Assembly: GCA_032622095.1 (NCBI GenBank)
Contig: CP136066.1
Coordinates: 54,714,609-54,778,608 of the forward strand
Source of the DNA: Siphonodentalium dalli
Taxonomy: Eukaryota; Mollusca; Scaphopoda; Gadilida; Siphonodentaliidae
Direction: 5' to 3'
DNA length: 64,000 nucleotides
The notes beneath the pieces are model-generated. The model was not told where the DNA came from, made no database searches, and saw nothing but the letters and a program-made list of their open reading frames with translations. The first letter of the stretch is position 1; each line of letters opens with the position of its first letter. Both the position numbers and the translations under genes were made by a program. This document shows positions 38,289 to 51,939 of the stretch, piece after piece.

Positions 38289-40840
38289 GGTTGAGTTAAA
38301 AGTTGATATATATATATTGGTTCATCGATTTTAAAGTTATTTTGACAGAGAAAAGCTTCCTAGTCAGTCCCACTATTTGGTCAGTTCTGGTGCAACATGA
38401 AACTAGCACTAGTCAGTAGTGGTACTGGACTGGGAACCAGTCATCTTATGGTTGAGTTAAAAGTTGATGTATACATTGGTTTATCGATTTTCAAGATCTT
38501 TTGACATAGAAAAGCTTCCTAGTCAGTTCCACTATTTGGTCAGTTCTGGTGTGATATGAAAACTAGCACTAGTCAGTAGTGGTGTTGGACTGGGAACCAG
38601 TCATCTTATGGTAGAGTCAAAAGTTGATGTATATATTGGTTAATCGATTTTCAAGTTATTTTGACAGAGAAAAGCTTCCTAGTCAGTCCCACTATTTGGT
38701 CAGTTCTAGTGTGACATGAAAACTAGCACTAGTCAGTAGTGGCACTGGACTGGGAACCAGTCATCCTATGGTTGAATCAAAAGTTGATGTAAATAATGGT
38801 TTATCTATTTTCAAGATCTTTTGACAGAGAAAAGCTTCCTAGTCAGTCCCACTATTTGGTCAGTTCTAGTGTGACATGAAAACTAGCACTAGTCAGTAGT
38901 GGTACTGGACTGGGAACCAGTCATCCTATGGTTGAGTTAAAAGTTGATGTATACATTGGTTTATCGATTTTCAAGATCTTTTGACAAAGAAAAGCTTCCA
39001 AGTCAGTTCCACTATTTGGTCAGTTCTGGTGTGATATGAAAACTAGCACTAGCCAGTAGTGGTGTTGGACTGGGAACCAGTCATCTTATGGTTGAGTCAA
39101 AAGTTGATGTATATATTGGTTTATCAATTTTCAAGTTATTTTGACAGAGAAAAGCTTCCTAGTCAGTCCCACTAATTGGTCAGTTCTAGTGTGACATGAA
39201 AACTAGCACTAGCCAGTAGTGGTACTGGACTGGGAACCAGTCATCTTATGGTTGAGTTAAAAGTATGTCGTATATATTGGTTTATCAATTTTCAAGTTCT
39301 TTTGACAGAAAAGCTTCCCAGTCAGTCCCACTATTCGGTCAGTTCTGGTGACATAAAAACTAGCACTAGTCAGTAGTGGTACTGGACTGGGAACCAGTCA
39401 TCCTATGGTTGAGTCAAAAGTTGATGTATACATTGGTTTATCGATTTTCAAGATCTTTTGACAGAGAAAAGCTTCCTAGTCAGTTCCACTATTTGGTCAG
39501 TTCTGGTGTGATATGAAAACTAGCACTAGCCAGTAATGGTGTTGGACTGGGAACCAGTCATCTTATGGTTCAGTCAAAAGTTGATGTATATATTGGTTTA
39601 TCAATTTTCAAGATCTTTTGAAAGAGAAAAGCTTCCTAGTCAGTCCCACTATTTGGTCAGTTCTAGTGTGACATGAAAACTAGCACTAGTCAGTAGTGGT
39701 ACGGGACTGGGAACAAGTCATCTTATGGTTGAGTTAAAAGTTGATGTATACATTGGTTTATCGATTTTCAAGATCTTTTGACAGGGAAAAGCTTCCTAGT
39801 CAGTTCCACTATTTGGTCAGTTCTGGTGTGATATGAAAACTAGCACTAGCCAGTAGTGGTGTTGGACTGGGAACCAGTCATCTTATGGTTCAGTCAAAAG
39901 TTGATGTATATATTGGTTTATCAATTTTCAAGATCTTTTGAAGAGAAAAGCTTCCTAGTCAGTCCCACTATTTGGTCAGTTCTAGTGTGACATGAAAACT
40001 AGCACTAGTCAGTAGTGGTACTGGACTGGGAACCAGTCATCTTATGGTTGAGTTAAAAGTATGTCGTATATATTGGTTTAACAATTTTCAAGTTCTTTTG
40101 ACAGAAAAGCTTCCCAGTCAGTCCCACTATTCGGTCAGTTCTGGTGACATAAAAACTAGCACTAGTCAGTAGTGGTACTGGACTGGGAACCAGTCATCCT
40201 ATGGTTGAGTCAAAAGTTGATGTATACATTGGTTTATCGATTTTCAAGATCTTTTGACAGAGAAAAGCTTCCTAGTCAGTTCCACTATTTGGTCAGTTCT
40301 GGTGACATAAAAACTAGCACTAGTCAGTAGTGGTACTGGACTGGGAACCAGTCATCTTATGGTTCAGTCAAAAGTTGATGTATATATTGGTTTATCAATT
40401 TTCAAGATCTTTTGAAAGAGAAAAGCTTCCTAGTCAGTCCCACTATTTGGTCAGTTCTAGTGTGACATGAAAACTAGCACTAGTCAGTAGTGGTACGGGA
40501 CTGGGAACAAGTCATCTTATGGTTGAGTTAAAAGTTGATGTATACATTGGTTTATCGATTTTCAAGATCTTTTGACAGGGAAAAGCTTCCTAGTCAGTTC
40601 CACTATTTGGTCAGTTCTGGTGTGATATGAAAACTAGCACTAGCCAGTAGTGGTGTTGGACTGGGAACCAGTCATCTTATGGTTCAGTCAAAAGTTGATG
40701 TATATATTGGTTTATCAATTTTCAAGATCTTTTGAAAGAGAAAAGCTTCCTAGTCAGTCCCACTATTTGGTCAGTTCTAGTGTGACATGAAAACTAGCAC
40801 TAGTCAGTAGTGGTACTGGACTGGGAACCAGTCATCTTAT
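38289..40840 (+). repeat. HindIII satellite array, about 16 monomers
   Basis: Starts with the GGTGCAACATG monomer. Later monomers carry GAAAGAGAAAAG, GACAGGGAAAAG and GTACGGGAC. The five-monomer part missing from block D lies here, roughly 39290-40080. Confidence 0.95.
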
Positions 40841-41615
40841 AGTTTAGTTATCAGTCGACGTTTATATATGTTTGCCATTTTTTAAAGTTCTTTCAATAGA
40901 AAATATTATAACACCACTGGCTAGTGCTAGTCAAAACATTCTAATTTCTGGGATGCCTCAAAGAAAATAACACCTTTGTTCTTATTAACAACAACAGTAT
41001 TAAAAATATATATAAAAGTCAGGAATGGACAAGATAAACTGTCAAATCTACATGATGAGCTGATACATGGCATTAACAGCTTAAGATGCTAATGTGTTTT
41101 GTCACATTGATTAGGTACTGTTTTGACAAGTCAACAACCACTGACATCAAAGCTGGAGCATTATGTGTCATTAGATAGTCTATTGTTTGTCACAAAGTGA
41201 GAACTTTTCACATCATTAGCAAGTTTGAAGTGAGGGTTTAAATATTCTGCAGAAACTAAATTTTCAGCATAACATCAACTGTAGTGGGCAGGAAAGCAGC
41301 TAGGATTTAATATTATAACAACTTGGGTTTTTTTCAACATTGGATTATTTTAGGCATCCAAGCTTAAGGTAAGGTATATTAATTTTTTTATAATCTTAGA
41401 TTTGTGTTTAAAATCAATCACAACACATTTTTTTTTTCGATTGTAAAATTTATGGATTTACATTTAATATCATTCATCCAAAAGTAACTTTTAAAATTAA
41501 ACAAATGTCCTAAAAAAAAGTAAAATTTTACAAAAATATTAAATTGAAATGTTTTGACATTCAAATTTGAGTTTAAATAGAAACATTCAGTTGAAATTGT
41601 TCTGACATTCAAATT
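40841..41615 (+). repeat. Spacer copy 9 (medium class, 775 bp)
   Basis: Medium class: GTAAAATTTTACAAAAATATT after the A8 run, and AGGTACTGTTTTGAC. Satellite resumes with an 8-bp echo (GTTAAAACTTAAAAGTTG) typical of this class. Confidence 0.94.
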
Positions 41616-44600
41616 GGTTGAGTTAAAACTTAAAAGTTGATATATATATATTGGTTAATCGATTTTAAAGTTATTTTGACAGAGAAAAGCTTCCTAGTCA
41701 GTCCCACTATTTGGTCAGTTCAGGTGTGAAATGAAAAATAGCACTGAGTTAAAAGTTGATGTATATATTGGTTAATCGATTTTGAAGTTATTTTGACTGA
41801 GAAAAGCTTCCTAGTCAGTTGCACTATTTGGTCAGTTCTGGTGCAACATGAAACTAGCACTAGTCAGTAGTGGTACTGGACTGGGAACCAGTCATCTTAT
41901 GGTTGAGTTAAAAGTTGATGTATACATTGGTTTATCGATTTTCAAGATCTTTTGACATAGAAAAGCTTCCTAGTCAGTTCCACTATTTGGTCAGTTCTGG
42001 TGTGATATGAAAACTAGCACTAGTCAGTAGTGGTGTTGGACTGGGAACCAGTCATCTTATGGTAGAGTCAAAAGTTGATGTATATATTGGTTAATCGATT
42101 TTCAAGTTATTTTGACAGAGAAAAGCTTCCTAGTCAGTCCCACTATTTGGTCAGTTCTAGTGTGACATGAAAACTAGCACTAGTCAGTAGTGGTACTGGA
42201 CTGGGAACCAGTCATCTTATGGTTGAGTTAAAAGTTGATGTATACATTGGTTTATCGATTTTCAAGATCTTTTGACATAGAAAAGCTTCCTAGTCAGTTC
42301 CACTATTTGGTCAGTTCTGGTGTGATATGAAAACTAGCACTAGCCAGTAGTGGTGTTGGACTGAGAACCAGTCATCTTATGGTTGAGTCAAAAGTTTATG
42401 TATCTATTTTCAAGATCTTTTGACAAAGAAAAGCTTCCAAGTCAGTTCCACTATTTGGTCAGTTCTGGTGTGATATGAAAACTAGCACTAGCCAGTAGTG
42501 GTGTTGGACTGGGAACCAGTCATCTTATGGTTGAGTCAAAAGTTGATGTATATATATTGGTTTATCTACTTTCAAGATCTTTTGACAGAGAAAAGCTTCC
42601 TAGTCAGTCCCACTATTTGGTCAGTTCTAGTGTGATATGAAACTAGCACTAGTCAGTAGTGGTACTGGACTGGGAACCAGTCATCTTATGGTTGAGTCAA
42701 AAGTTTATGTATATAATGGTTTATCAATTTTCAAGATCTTTTGACAGAGAAAAGCTTCCTAGTCAGTCCCACTATTTGGTCAGTTCTAGTGTGATATGAA
42801 ACTAGCACTAGTCAGTAGTGGTACTGGACTGGGAACCAGTCATCTTATGGTTGAGTCAAAAGTTTATGTATATAATGGTTTATCAATTTTCAAGATCTTT
42901 TGACAGAGAAAAGCTTCCTAGTCAGTCCCACTATTTGGTCAGTTCTAGTGTGACATGAAAACTAGCACTAGTCAGTAGTGGCACTGGACTGGGAACCAGT
43001 CATCCTATGGTTGAATCAAAAGTTGATGTATATAATGGTTTATCTATTTTCAATATCTTTTGACAGAGAAAAGCTTCCTAGTCAGTCCCACTATTTGGTC
43101 AGTTCTAGTGTGACATGAAAACTAGCACTAGTCAGTAGTGGTACTGGACTGGGAACCAGTCATCCTACGGTTGAGTTAAAAGTTGATGTATATATTGGTT
43201 TATCGATTTTCAAGTTATTTTGACAGAGAAAAGCTTCCTAGTCAGTCCCACTAATTGGTCAGTTCTAGTGAGACATGAAAACTAGCACTAGTCAGTAGTG
43301 GTACTGGACTGGGAACCAGTCATCTTATGGTTGAGTTAAAAGTATGTCGTATATATTGGTTTAACAATTTTCAAGTTCTTTTGACAGAAAAGCTTCCCAG
43401 TCAGTCCCACTATTCGGTCAGTTCTGGTGACATAAAAACTAGCACTAGTCAGTAGTGGTACTGGACTGGGAACCAGTCATCCTATGGTTGAGTCAAAAGT
43501 TGATGTATACATTGGTTTATCGATTTTCAAGATCTTTTGATAGAGAAAAGCTTCCTAGTCAGTTCCACTATATGGTCAGTTCTGGTGTGATATGAAAACT
43601 AGCACTAGCCAGTAGTGGTATTGGACTGGGAACCAGTCATCTTATGGTTGAGTCAAAAGTTGATGTATATATTGGTTTATCTATTTTCAAGATCTTTTGA
43701 CAGAGAAAAGCTTCCTAGTCAGTCCCACTATTTGGTCAGTTCTAGTGTGACATGAAAACTAGCACTAGTCAGTAGTGGTACTGGACTGGGAACCAGTCAT
43801 CTTATGGTTGAGTTAAAAGTTGATGTATACATTGGTTTATCGATTTTCAAGATCTTTTGACATAGAAAAGCTTCCTAGTCAGTTCCACTATTTGGTCAGT
43901 TCTGGTGTGATATGAAAACTAGCACTAGCCAGTAGTGGTGTTGGACTGGGAACCAGTCATCTTATGGTTGAATCAAAAGTTGATGTATATAATGGTTTAT
44001 CTATTTTCAAGATCTTTTGACAGAGAAAAGCTTCCTAGTCAGTCCCACTATTTGGTCAGTTCTAGTGTGACATGAAAACTAGCACTAGTCAGTAGTGGTA
44101 CTGGACTGGGAACCAGTCATCCTACGGTTGAGTTAAAAGTTGATGTATATATTGGTTTATCGATTTTCAAGTTATTTTGACAGAGAAAAGCTTCCTAGTC
44201 AGTCCCACTAATTGGTCAGTTCTAGTGTGACATGAAAACTAGCACTAGTCAGTAGTGGTACTGGACTGGGAACCAGTCATCTTATGGTTGATTTAAAAGT
44301 ATGTCGTATATATTGGTTTAACAATTTTCAAGTTCTTTTGACAGAAAAGCTTCCCAGTCAGTCCCACTATTCGGTCAGTTCTGGTGACATAAAAACTAGC
44401 ACTAGTCAGTAGTGGTACTGGACTGGGAACCAGTCATCCTATGGTTGAGTCAAAAGTTGATGTATACATTGGTTTATCGATTTTCAAGATCTTTTGACAG
44501 AGAAAAGCTTCCTAGTCAGTTCCACTATTTGGTCAGTTCTGGTGTGATATGAAAACTAGCACTAGCCAGTAGTGGTATTGGACTGGGAACCAGTCATCTT

Positions 44601-45392
44601 ATGGTTGAGTCAAAAGTTGATGTATATATTGGTTTATCTATTTTCAAGATCTTTTGACAGAGAAAAGCTTCCTAGTCAGTCCCACTATTTGGTCAGTTCT
44701 AGTGTGACATGAAAACTAGCACTAGTCAGTAGTGGTACTGGACTGGGAACCAGTCATCTTATGGTTGAGTTAAAAGTTGATGTATACATTGGTTTATCGA
44801 TTTTCAAGATCTTTTGACATAGAAAAGCTTCCTAGTCAGTTCCACTATTTGGTCAGTTCTGGTGTGATATGAAAACTAGCACTAGCCAGTAGTGGTGTTG
44901 GACTGGGAACCAGTCATCTTATGGTTGAGTCAAAAGTTTATGTATCTATTTTCAAGATCTTTTGACAAAGAAAAGCTTCCAAGTCAGTTCCACTATTTGG
45001 TCAGTTCTGGTGTGATATGAAAACTAGCACTAGCCAGTAGTGGTGTTGGACTGGGAACCAGTCATCTTATGGTTGAGTCAAAAGTTGATGTATATATATT
45101 GGTTTATCTACTTTCAAGATCTTTTGACAGAGAAAAGCTTCCTAGTCAGTCCCACTATTTGGTCAGTTCTGGTGTGAAATGAAAACTAGCACTAGTCAGT
45201 AGTGGTACTGGACTGGGAACCAGTCATCCTATGGTTGAGTCAAAAGTTGATGTATATATTGGTTTATCGATTTTCAAGTTCTTTTGACAGAGAAACTCTT
45301 CCTAGTCAGTCCCACTATTTGGTCAGATCTGGTGTGAAATGAAAACTAGCACTAGTCAGTATTGGTACTGGACTGGGAACCAGTCATCGTAT
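41616..45392 (+). repeat. HindIII satellite array, about 24 monomers
   Basis: Opens with the shortened monomer, then a monomer with GACTGAGAAAAG and AGTTGCACTATTTGG seen only after medium-class spacers (also 48.8 and 54.2 kb). The segment near 42.2-43.0 kb repeats 30.8-31.6 kb. Contains hexamer markers at 43168 and 44125. Confidence 0.95.
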
Positions 45393-46116
45393 AGTTTAGT
45401 TATCAGTCGACGTTTATATATGTTTGCCATTTTTTAAAGTTCTTTCAATAGAAAATATTATAACACCACTGGCTAGTGCTAGTCAAAACATTCTAATTTC
45501 TGGGATGCCTCAAAGAAAATAACACCTTTGTTCTTATTAACAACAACAGTACTAAAAATATATATAAAAGTCAGGAATGGACAAGATAAACTGTCAAATC
45601 TACATGATGAGCTGATACATGGCATTAACAGCTTAAGATGCTAATGTGTTTTGTCACATTGATTAGGTATTGTTTTGACAAGTCAACAACCACTGACATC
45701 AAAGCTGGAGCATTATGTGTCATTAGATAGTCTATTGTTTGTCACAAAGTGAGAACTTTTCACATCATTAGCAAGTTTGAAGTGAGGGTTTAAATATTCT
45801 GCAGAAACTAAATTTTCAGCATAACATCAACTGTAGTGGGCAGGAAAGCAGCTAGGATTTAATATTATAACAACTTGGGTTTTTTTTCAACATTGGATTA
45901 TTTTAGGCATCCAAGCTTAAGGTAAGGTATATTAATTTTTTTATAATCTTAGATTTGTGTTTAAAATCAATCACAACACATTTTTTTTTTTCGATTGTAA
46001 AATTTATGGATTTACATTTAATATCATTCATCCAAAAGTAACTTTTAAAATTAAACAAATGTCCTAAAAAAAAGTTAATAGAAACATTCAGTTGAAATTG
46101 TTCTGACATTCAAATT
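45393..46116 (+). repeat. Spacer copy 10 (short class, 724 bp)
   Basis: Homologue of copy 8 with one extra T in the T-tract. A 68-codon minus-strand frame (45903-46109) exists only through that T change and is not a gene. Confidence 0.94.
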
Positions 46117-47878
46117 GGTTGAGTTAAAAGTTGATATATATATATTGGTTCATCGATTTTAAAGTTATTTTGACAGAGAAAAGCTTCCTAGTCAGTCCCA
46201 CTATTTGGTCAGTTCTGGTGCAACATGAAACTAGCACTAGTCAGTAGTGGTACTGGACTGGGAACCAGTCATCTTATGGTTGAGTTAAAAGTTGATGTAT
46301 ACATTGGTTTATCGATTTTCAAGATCTTTTGACATAGAAAAGCTTCCTAGTCAGTTCCACTATTTGGTCAGTTCTGGTGTGATATGAAAACTAGCACTAG
46401 TCAGTAGTGGTGTTGGACTGGGAACCAGTCATCTTATGGTAGAGTCAAAAGTTGATGTATATATTGGTTAATCGATTTTCAAGTTATTTTGACAGAGAAA
46501 AGCTTCCTAGTCAGTCCCACTATTTGGTCAGTTCTAGTGTGACATGAAAACTAGCACTAGTCAGTAGTGGCACTGGACTGGGAACCAGTCATCCTATGGT
46601 TGAATCAAAAGTTGATGTAAATAATGGTTTATCTATTTTCAAGATCTTTTGACAGAGAAAAGCTTCCTAGTCAGTCCCACTATTTGGTCAGTTCTAGTGT
46701 GACATGAAAACTAGCACTAGTCAGTAGTGGTACTGGACTGGGAACCAGTCATCCTATGGTTGAGTTAAAAGTTGATGTATACATTGGTTTATCGATTTTC
46801 AAGATCTTTTGACAAAGAAAAGCTTCCAAGTCAGTTCCACTATTTGGTCAGTTCTGGTGTGATATGAAAACTAGCACTAGCCAGTAGTGGTGTTGGACTG
46901 GGAACCAGTCATCTTATGGTTGAGTCAAAAGTTGATGTATATATTGGTTTATCAATTTTCAAGTTATTTTGACAGAGAAAAGCTTCCTAGTCAGTCCCAC
47001 TAATTGGTCAGTTCTAGTGTGACATGAAAACTAGCACTAGCCAGTAGTGGTACTGGACTGGGAACCAGTCATCTTATGGTTGAGTTAAAAGTATGTCGTA
47101 TATATTGGTTTATCAATTTTCAAGATCTTTTGAAAGAGAAAAGCTTCCTAGTCAGTCCCACTATTTGGTCAGTTCTAGTGTGACATGAAAACTAGCACTA
47201 GTCAGTAGTGGTACGGGACTGGGAACAAGTCATCTTATGGTTGAGTTAAAAGTTGATGTATACATTGGTTTATCGATTTTCAAGATCTTTTGACAGGGAA
47301 AAGCTTCCTAGTCAGTTCCACTATTTGGTCAGTTCTGGTGTGATATGAAAACTAGCACTAGCCAGTAGTGGTGTTGGACTGGGAACCAGTCATCTTATGG
47401 TTCAGTCAAAAGTTGATGTATATATTGGTTTATCAATTTTCAAGATCTTTTGAAAGAGAAAAGCTTCCTAGTCAGTCCCACTATTTGGTCAGTTCTAGTG
47501 TGACATGAAAACTAGCACTAGTCAGTAGTGGTACGGGACTGGGAACAAGTCATCTTATGGTTGAGTTAAAAGTTGATGTATACATTGGTTTATCGATTTT
47601 CAAGATCTTTTGACAGGGAAAAGCTTCCTAGTCAGTTCCACTATTTGGTCAGTTCTGGTGTGATATGAAAACTAGCACTAGCCAGTAGTGGTGTTGGACT
47701 GGGAACCAGTCATCTTATGGTTCAGTCAAAAGTTGATGTATATATTGGTTTATCAATTTTCAAGATCTTTTGAAAGAGAAAAGCTTCCTAGTCAGTCCCA
47801 CTATTTGGTCAGTTCTAGTGTGACATGAAAACTAGCACTAGTCAGTAGTGGTACTGGACTGGGAACCAGTCATCTTAT
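46117..47878 (+). repeat. HindIII satellite array, about 11 monomers
   Basis: Homologue of 38289-40840 with five monomers lost. The GAAAGAG/GTACGGGAC and GACAGGG monomers form two adjacent ~320-bp dimers before the spacer. Confidence 0.95.
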
Positions 47879-48653
47879 AGTTTAGTTATCAGTCGACGTT
47901 TATATATGTTTGCCATTTTTTAAAGTTCTTTCAATAGAAAATATTATAACACCACTGGCTAGTGCTAGTCAAAACATTCTAATTTCTGGGATGCCTCAAA
48001 GAAAATAACACCTTTGTTCTTATTAACAACAACAGTATTAAAAATATATATAAAAGTCAGGAATGGACAAGATAAACTGTCAAATCTACATGATGAGCTG
48101 ATACATGGCATTAACAGCTTAAGATGCTAATGTGTTTTGTCACATTGATTAGGTACTGTTTTGACAAGTCAACAACCACTGACATCAAAGCTGGAGCATT
48201 ATGTGTCATTAGATAGTCTATTGTTTGTCACAAAGTGAGAACTTTTCACATCATTAGCAAGTTTGAAGTGAGGGTTTAAATATTCTGCAGAAACTAAATT
48301 TTCAGCATAACATCAACTGTAGTGGGCAGGAAAGCAGCTAGGATTTAATATTATAACAACTTGGGTTTTTTTCAACATTGGATTATTTTAGGCATCCAAG
48401 CTTAAGGTAAGGTATATTAATTTTTTTATAATCTTAGATTTGTGTTTAAAATCAATCACAACACATTTTTTTTTTCGATTGTAAAATTTATGGATTTACA
48501 TTTAATATCATTCATCCAAAAGTAACTTTTAAAATTAAACAAATGTCCTAAAAAAAAGTAAAATTTTACAAAAATATTAAATTGAAATGTTTTGACATTC
48601 AAATTTGAGTTTAAATAGAAACATTCAGTTGAAATTGTTCTGACATTCAAATT
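47879..48653 (+). repeat. Spacer copy 11 (medium class, 775 bp)
   Basis: Same class and length as copy 9, 7038 bp downstream. All landmarks are conserved. Confidence 0.94.
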
Positions 48654-50715
48654 GGTTGAGTTAAAACTTAAAAGTTGATATATATATATTGGTTAATCGA
48701 TTTTAAAGTTATTTTGACAGAGAAAAGCTTCCTAGTCAGTCCCACTATTTGGTCAGTTCAGGTGTGAAATGAAAAATAGCACTGAGTTAAAAGTTGATGT
48801 ATATATTGGTTAATCGATTTTGAAGTTATTTTGACTGAGAAAAGCTTCCTAGTCAGTTGCACTATTTGGTCAGTTCTGGTGCAACATGAAACTAGCACTA
48901 GTCAGTAGTGGTACTGGACTGGGAACCAGTCATCTTATGGTTGAGTTAAAAGTTGATGTATACATTGGTTTATCGATTTTCAAGATCTTTTGACATAGAA
49001 AAGCTTCCTAGTCAGTTCCACTATTTGGTCAGTTCTGGTGTGATATGAAAACTAGCACTAGTCAGTAGTGGTGTTGGACTGGGAACCAGTCATCTTATGG
49101 TAGAGTCAAAAGTTGATGTATATATTGGTTAATCGATTTTCAAGTTATTTTGACAGAGAAAAGCTTCCTAATCAGTCCCACTATTTGGTCAGTTCTAGTG
49201 TGACATGAAAACTAGCACTAGTCAGTAGTGGCACTGGACTGGGAACCAGTCATCCTATGGTTGAATCAAAAGTTGATGTATATAATGGTTTATCTATTTT
49301 CAAGATCTTTTGACAGAGAAAAGCTTCCTAGTCAGTCCCACAATTTGGTCAGTTCTAGTGTGGCATGAAAACTAGCACTAGCCAGTAGTGGTGTTGGACT
49401 GGGAACCAGTCATCTTATGGTTCAGTCAAAAGTTGATGTATACATTGGTTTATCGATTTTCAAGATCTTTTGACATAGAAAAGCTTCCTAGTCAGTTCCA
49501 CTATTTGGTCAGTTCTGGTGTGATATGAAAACTAGCACTAGCCAGTAGTGGTGTTGGACTGGGAACCAGTCATCTTATGGTCGAGTCAAAAGTTGATGTA
49601 TATATTGGTTTATCTATTTTCAAGATCTTTTGACAGAGAAAAGCTTCCTAGTCAGTCCCACTATTTGGTCAGTTCTAGTGTGACATGAAAACTAGCACTA
49701 GTCAGTAGTGGTGTTGGACTGGGAACCAGTCATCTTATGGTAGAGTCAAAAGTTGATGTATATATTGGTTAATCGATTTTCAAGTTATTTTGACAGAGAA
49801 AAGCTTCCTAGTCAGTCCCACTATTTGGTCAGTTCTAGTGTGACATGAAAACTAGCACTAGTCAGTAGTGGCACTGGACTGGGAACCAGTCATCCTATGG
49901 TTGAATCAACAGTTGATGTATATAATGGTTTATCTATTTTCAAGATCTTTTGACAGAGAAAAGCTTCCTAGTCAGTCCCACTATTTGGTCAGTTCTAGTG
50001 TGACATGAAAACTAGCACTAGTCAGTAGTGGTACTGGACTGGGAACCAGTCATCCTATGGTTGAGTTAAAAGTTGATGTATACATTGGTTTATCGATTTT
50101 CAAGATCTTTTGACAAAGAAAAGCTTCCAAGTCAGTTCCACTATTTGGTCAGTTCTGGTGTGATATGAAAACTAGCACTATCCAGTAGTGGTGTTGGACT
50201 GGGAACCAGTCATCTTATGGTTGAGTCAAAAGTTGATGTATATATTGGTTTATCAATGTTCAAGTTATTTTGACAGAGAAAAGCTTCCTAGTCAAACCCA
50301 CTAATTGGTCAGTTCTAGTGTGACATGAAAACTAGCACTAGCCAGTAGTGGTACTGGACTGGGAACCAGTCATCTTATGGTTGAGTTAAAAGTATGTCGT
50401 ATATATTGGTTTATCAATTTTCAAGTTCTTTTGACAGAAAAGCTTCCCAGTCAGTCCCACTATTCGGTCAGTTCTGGTGACATAAAAACTAGCACTAGTC
50501 AGTAGTGGTTCTGGACTGGGAACCAGTCATCTTATGGTTGAGTTAAAAGTTGATGTATACATTGGTTTATCGATTTTCAAGATCTTTTGACATAGAAAAG
50601 CTTCCTAGTCAGTCCCACTATTTGGTCAGTTCTGGTGTGATATGAAAACTAGCACTAGCCAGTAGTGGTGTTGGACTGGGAACCAGTCATCTTATGGTTG
50701 AGTCAAAAGTTTATG
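48654..50715 (+). repeat. HindIII satellite array, about 13 monomers, ending at the hAT insertion
   Basis: Starts with the shortened and AGTTGCACT monomers. Contains CACAATTTGG/GTGGCATG (49339) and a GTCAAACCC variant (about 50292). The last 8 bases, AGTTTATG (50708-50715), are the left target duplication of the transposon. Confidence 0.94.
50708..50715. repeat. Target-site duplication, left, first hAT copy
   Basis: AGTTTATG, repeated at 51958-51965. Removing the element and one copy restores the monomer text AAAGTTTATGTATCTATTTT seen at 37100 and 44930. Confidence 0.9.
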
Positions 50716-50733
50716 TAGTGCTGGGCGGTATTT
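50716..50733 (+). repeat. hAT terminal inverted repeat, left
   Basis: TAGTGCTGGGCGGTATTT, a perfect inverted match to 51940-51957. Confidence 0.92.
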
Positions 50734-51939
50734 CGGTATACCGATTATAATCAATAAGATTTTCAATACCGTTACCGTTACCGTCATTCTTTTCCATAAT
50801 CGGTAAACCTTGAAGACGGTATTATCACGGTTACATGTCATACAGGCACATTACGGAGTATATTGTGGTTTTCCTTTGTCCGGATACAAAGAAATTACTT
50901 CGTTTCTATACACCGTATTTCATCGAAATCATAATTAAGAGGTAGCGAGTTTGTGTCAGGAGACAGCGTTGCTGTAAATTGGGCTGAGGTAGCTACTAGT
51001 GTTGCGGATTCTGTTTACCAAGTCATCCGCGAAATTGGCGCGAATATATTTCAAGATTTACGTTGTGTACCCCATGCACGTGCTCATCGACAATTTTAAA
51101 ATGACTAGTCCGTTTCAATGATTGGCGTGTGCAAGTTTATGCAACGCCCTTTATGTGTATTCATCCCATGTTGCATTATCTTTTAGTTGGAAAAAACTGT
51201 TCAATCTTCACTCATGTCACTTCTTTCCCCATGTCATTTCCAAACAAAATGTATTCCTTCGCTACCTGGGACAAAACCCAGCCCAACATTATATTGCAAG
51301 GTATGATTGCATCATTCTGCGCTATTTTTTATCGACCGAATTTATGGGGCAGCTCATTATTTCAAGGGTGTTATCGAGTGGGAATAAATGATCACATTCA
51401 TAAACCGGGATTTAAAAGTATGATTATAATAATTCAACGGGAAGTCAATAATAGTTCTAGAAGTTAAATACTTTGGAAGTAATAAACTTTATTTCCCGCA
51501 TTTAATAAAAGCATTGTACTTATTCTTAAGTTATTCACACCCGGCGGAACATTCCAATATCAACATCACAGCACGTGCTCTGCAAGTCGGCACTGTCAGT
51601 GGGGGATTGTTTCAAAGCTCTTGGGTGTATCCGGCTTCGCTGAATGATGCTTGCATTAAGTTGCATAAATCGCAATTATTACCTGTATTTAAGATCAGCT
51701 CATGAATCCATGCTTGCAGATAATGATACATTCATTGATTGCAATCCATAATTTAATAAAACGGAGCGTACATTTCCTTATTTTATGTAATCTGTAGCGA
51801 TTAGATTTTCCTCCATAAACAGTCGATCTGTGCACCAAACGAATGCTACTAAACGGGGGTTTTAAGGGATTAGTTTAAATAATCAGTAATACCGTATACC
51901 GCGGTATTATTTTAGGATTACCGCGGTATTTTTATGCTT

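Larger units (their letters stand above)
35200..43026 (+). repeat. Large block C (7827-bp offset duplication)
   Basis: Matches the sequence from about 43027 at +7827 bp. Shared rare markers are GATAGAGAAAAG (35712/43539), GTGAGACATG (about 35450/43270), ATCGTATAG at the spacer edge (37566/45393) and TACGG markers (35341/43168). The left limit was set where 35161 and 42988 diverge. Confidence 0.82.
43027..49230 (+). repeat. Large block D (copy of C with 789-bp net deletion)
   Basis: Follows C at +7827 until about 47110. The offset then falls to 7038, a net loss of 789 bp or five monomers, and continues past spacer 11 to about 49230. The breakpoint joins a TATGTCGTATATATTGG monomer to a GAAAGAG monomer. 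Confidence 0.82.

Noticed and set aside
41418-41612. 64-codon minus-strand frame in medium-class spacers
   Set aside because: Composition is that of AT-rich noncoding DNA. It depends on the deletion state of the spacer and is absent from short and long classes.
51122-51705. Three frames of 63-112 codons inside the hAT element as a transposase
   Set aside because: They begin with TTG or GTG, overlap each other in different frames, and show no hAT catalytic or dimerisation motifs. They are far too short.
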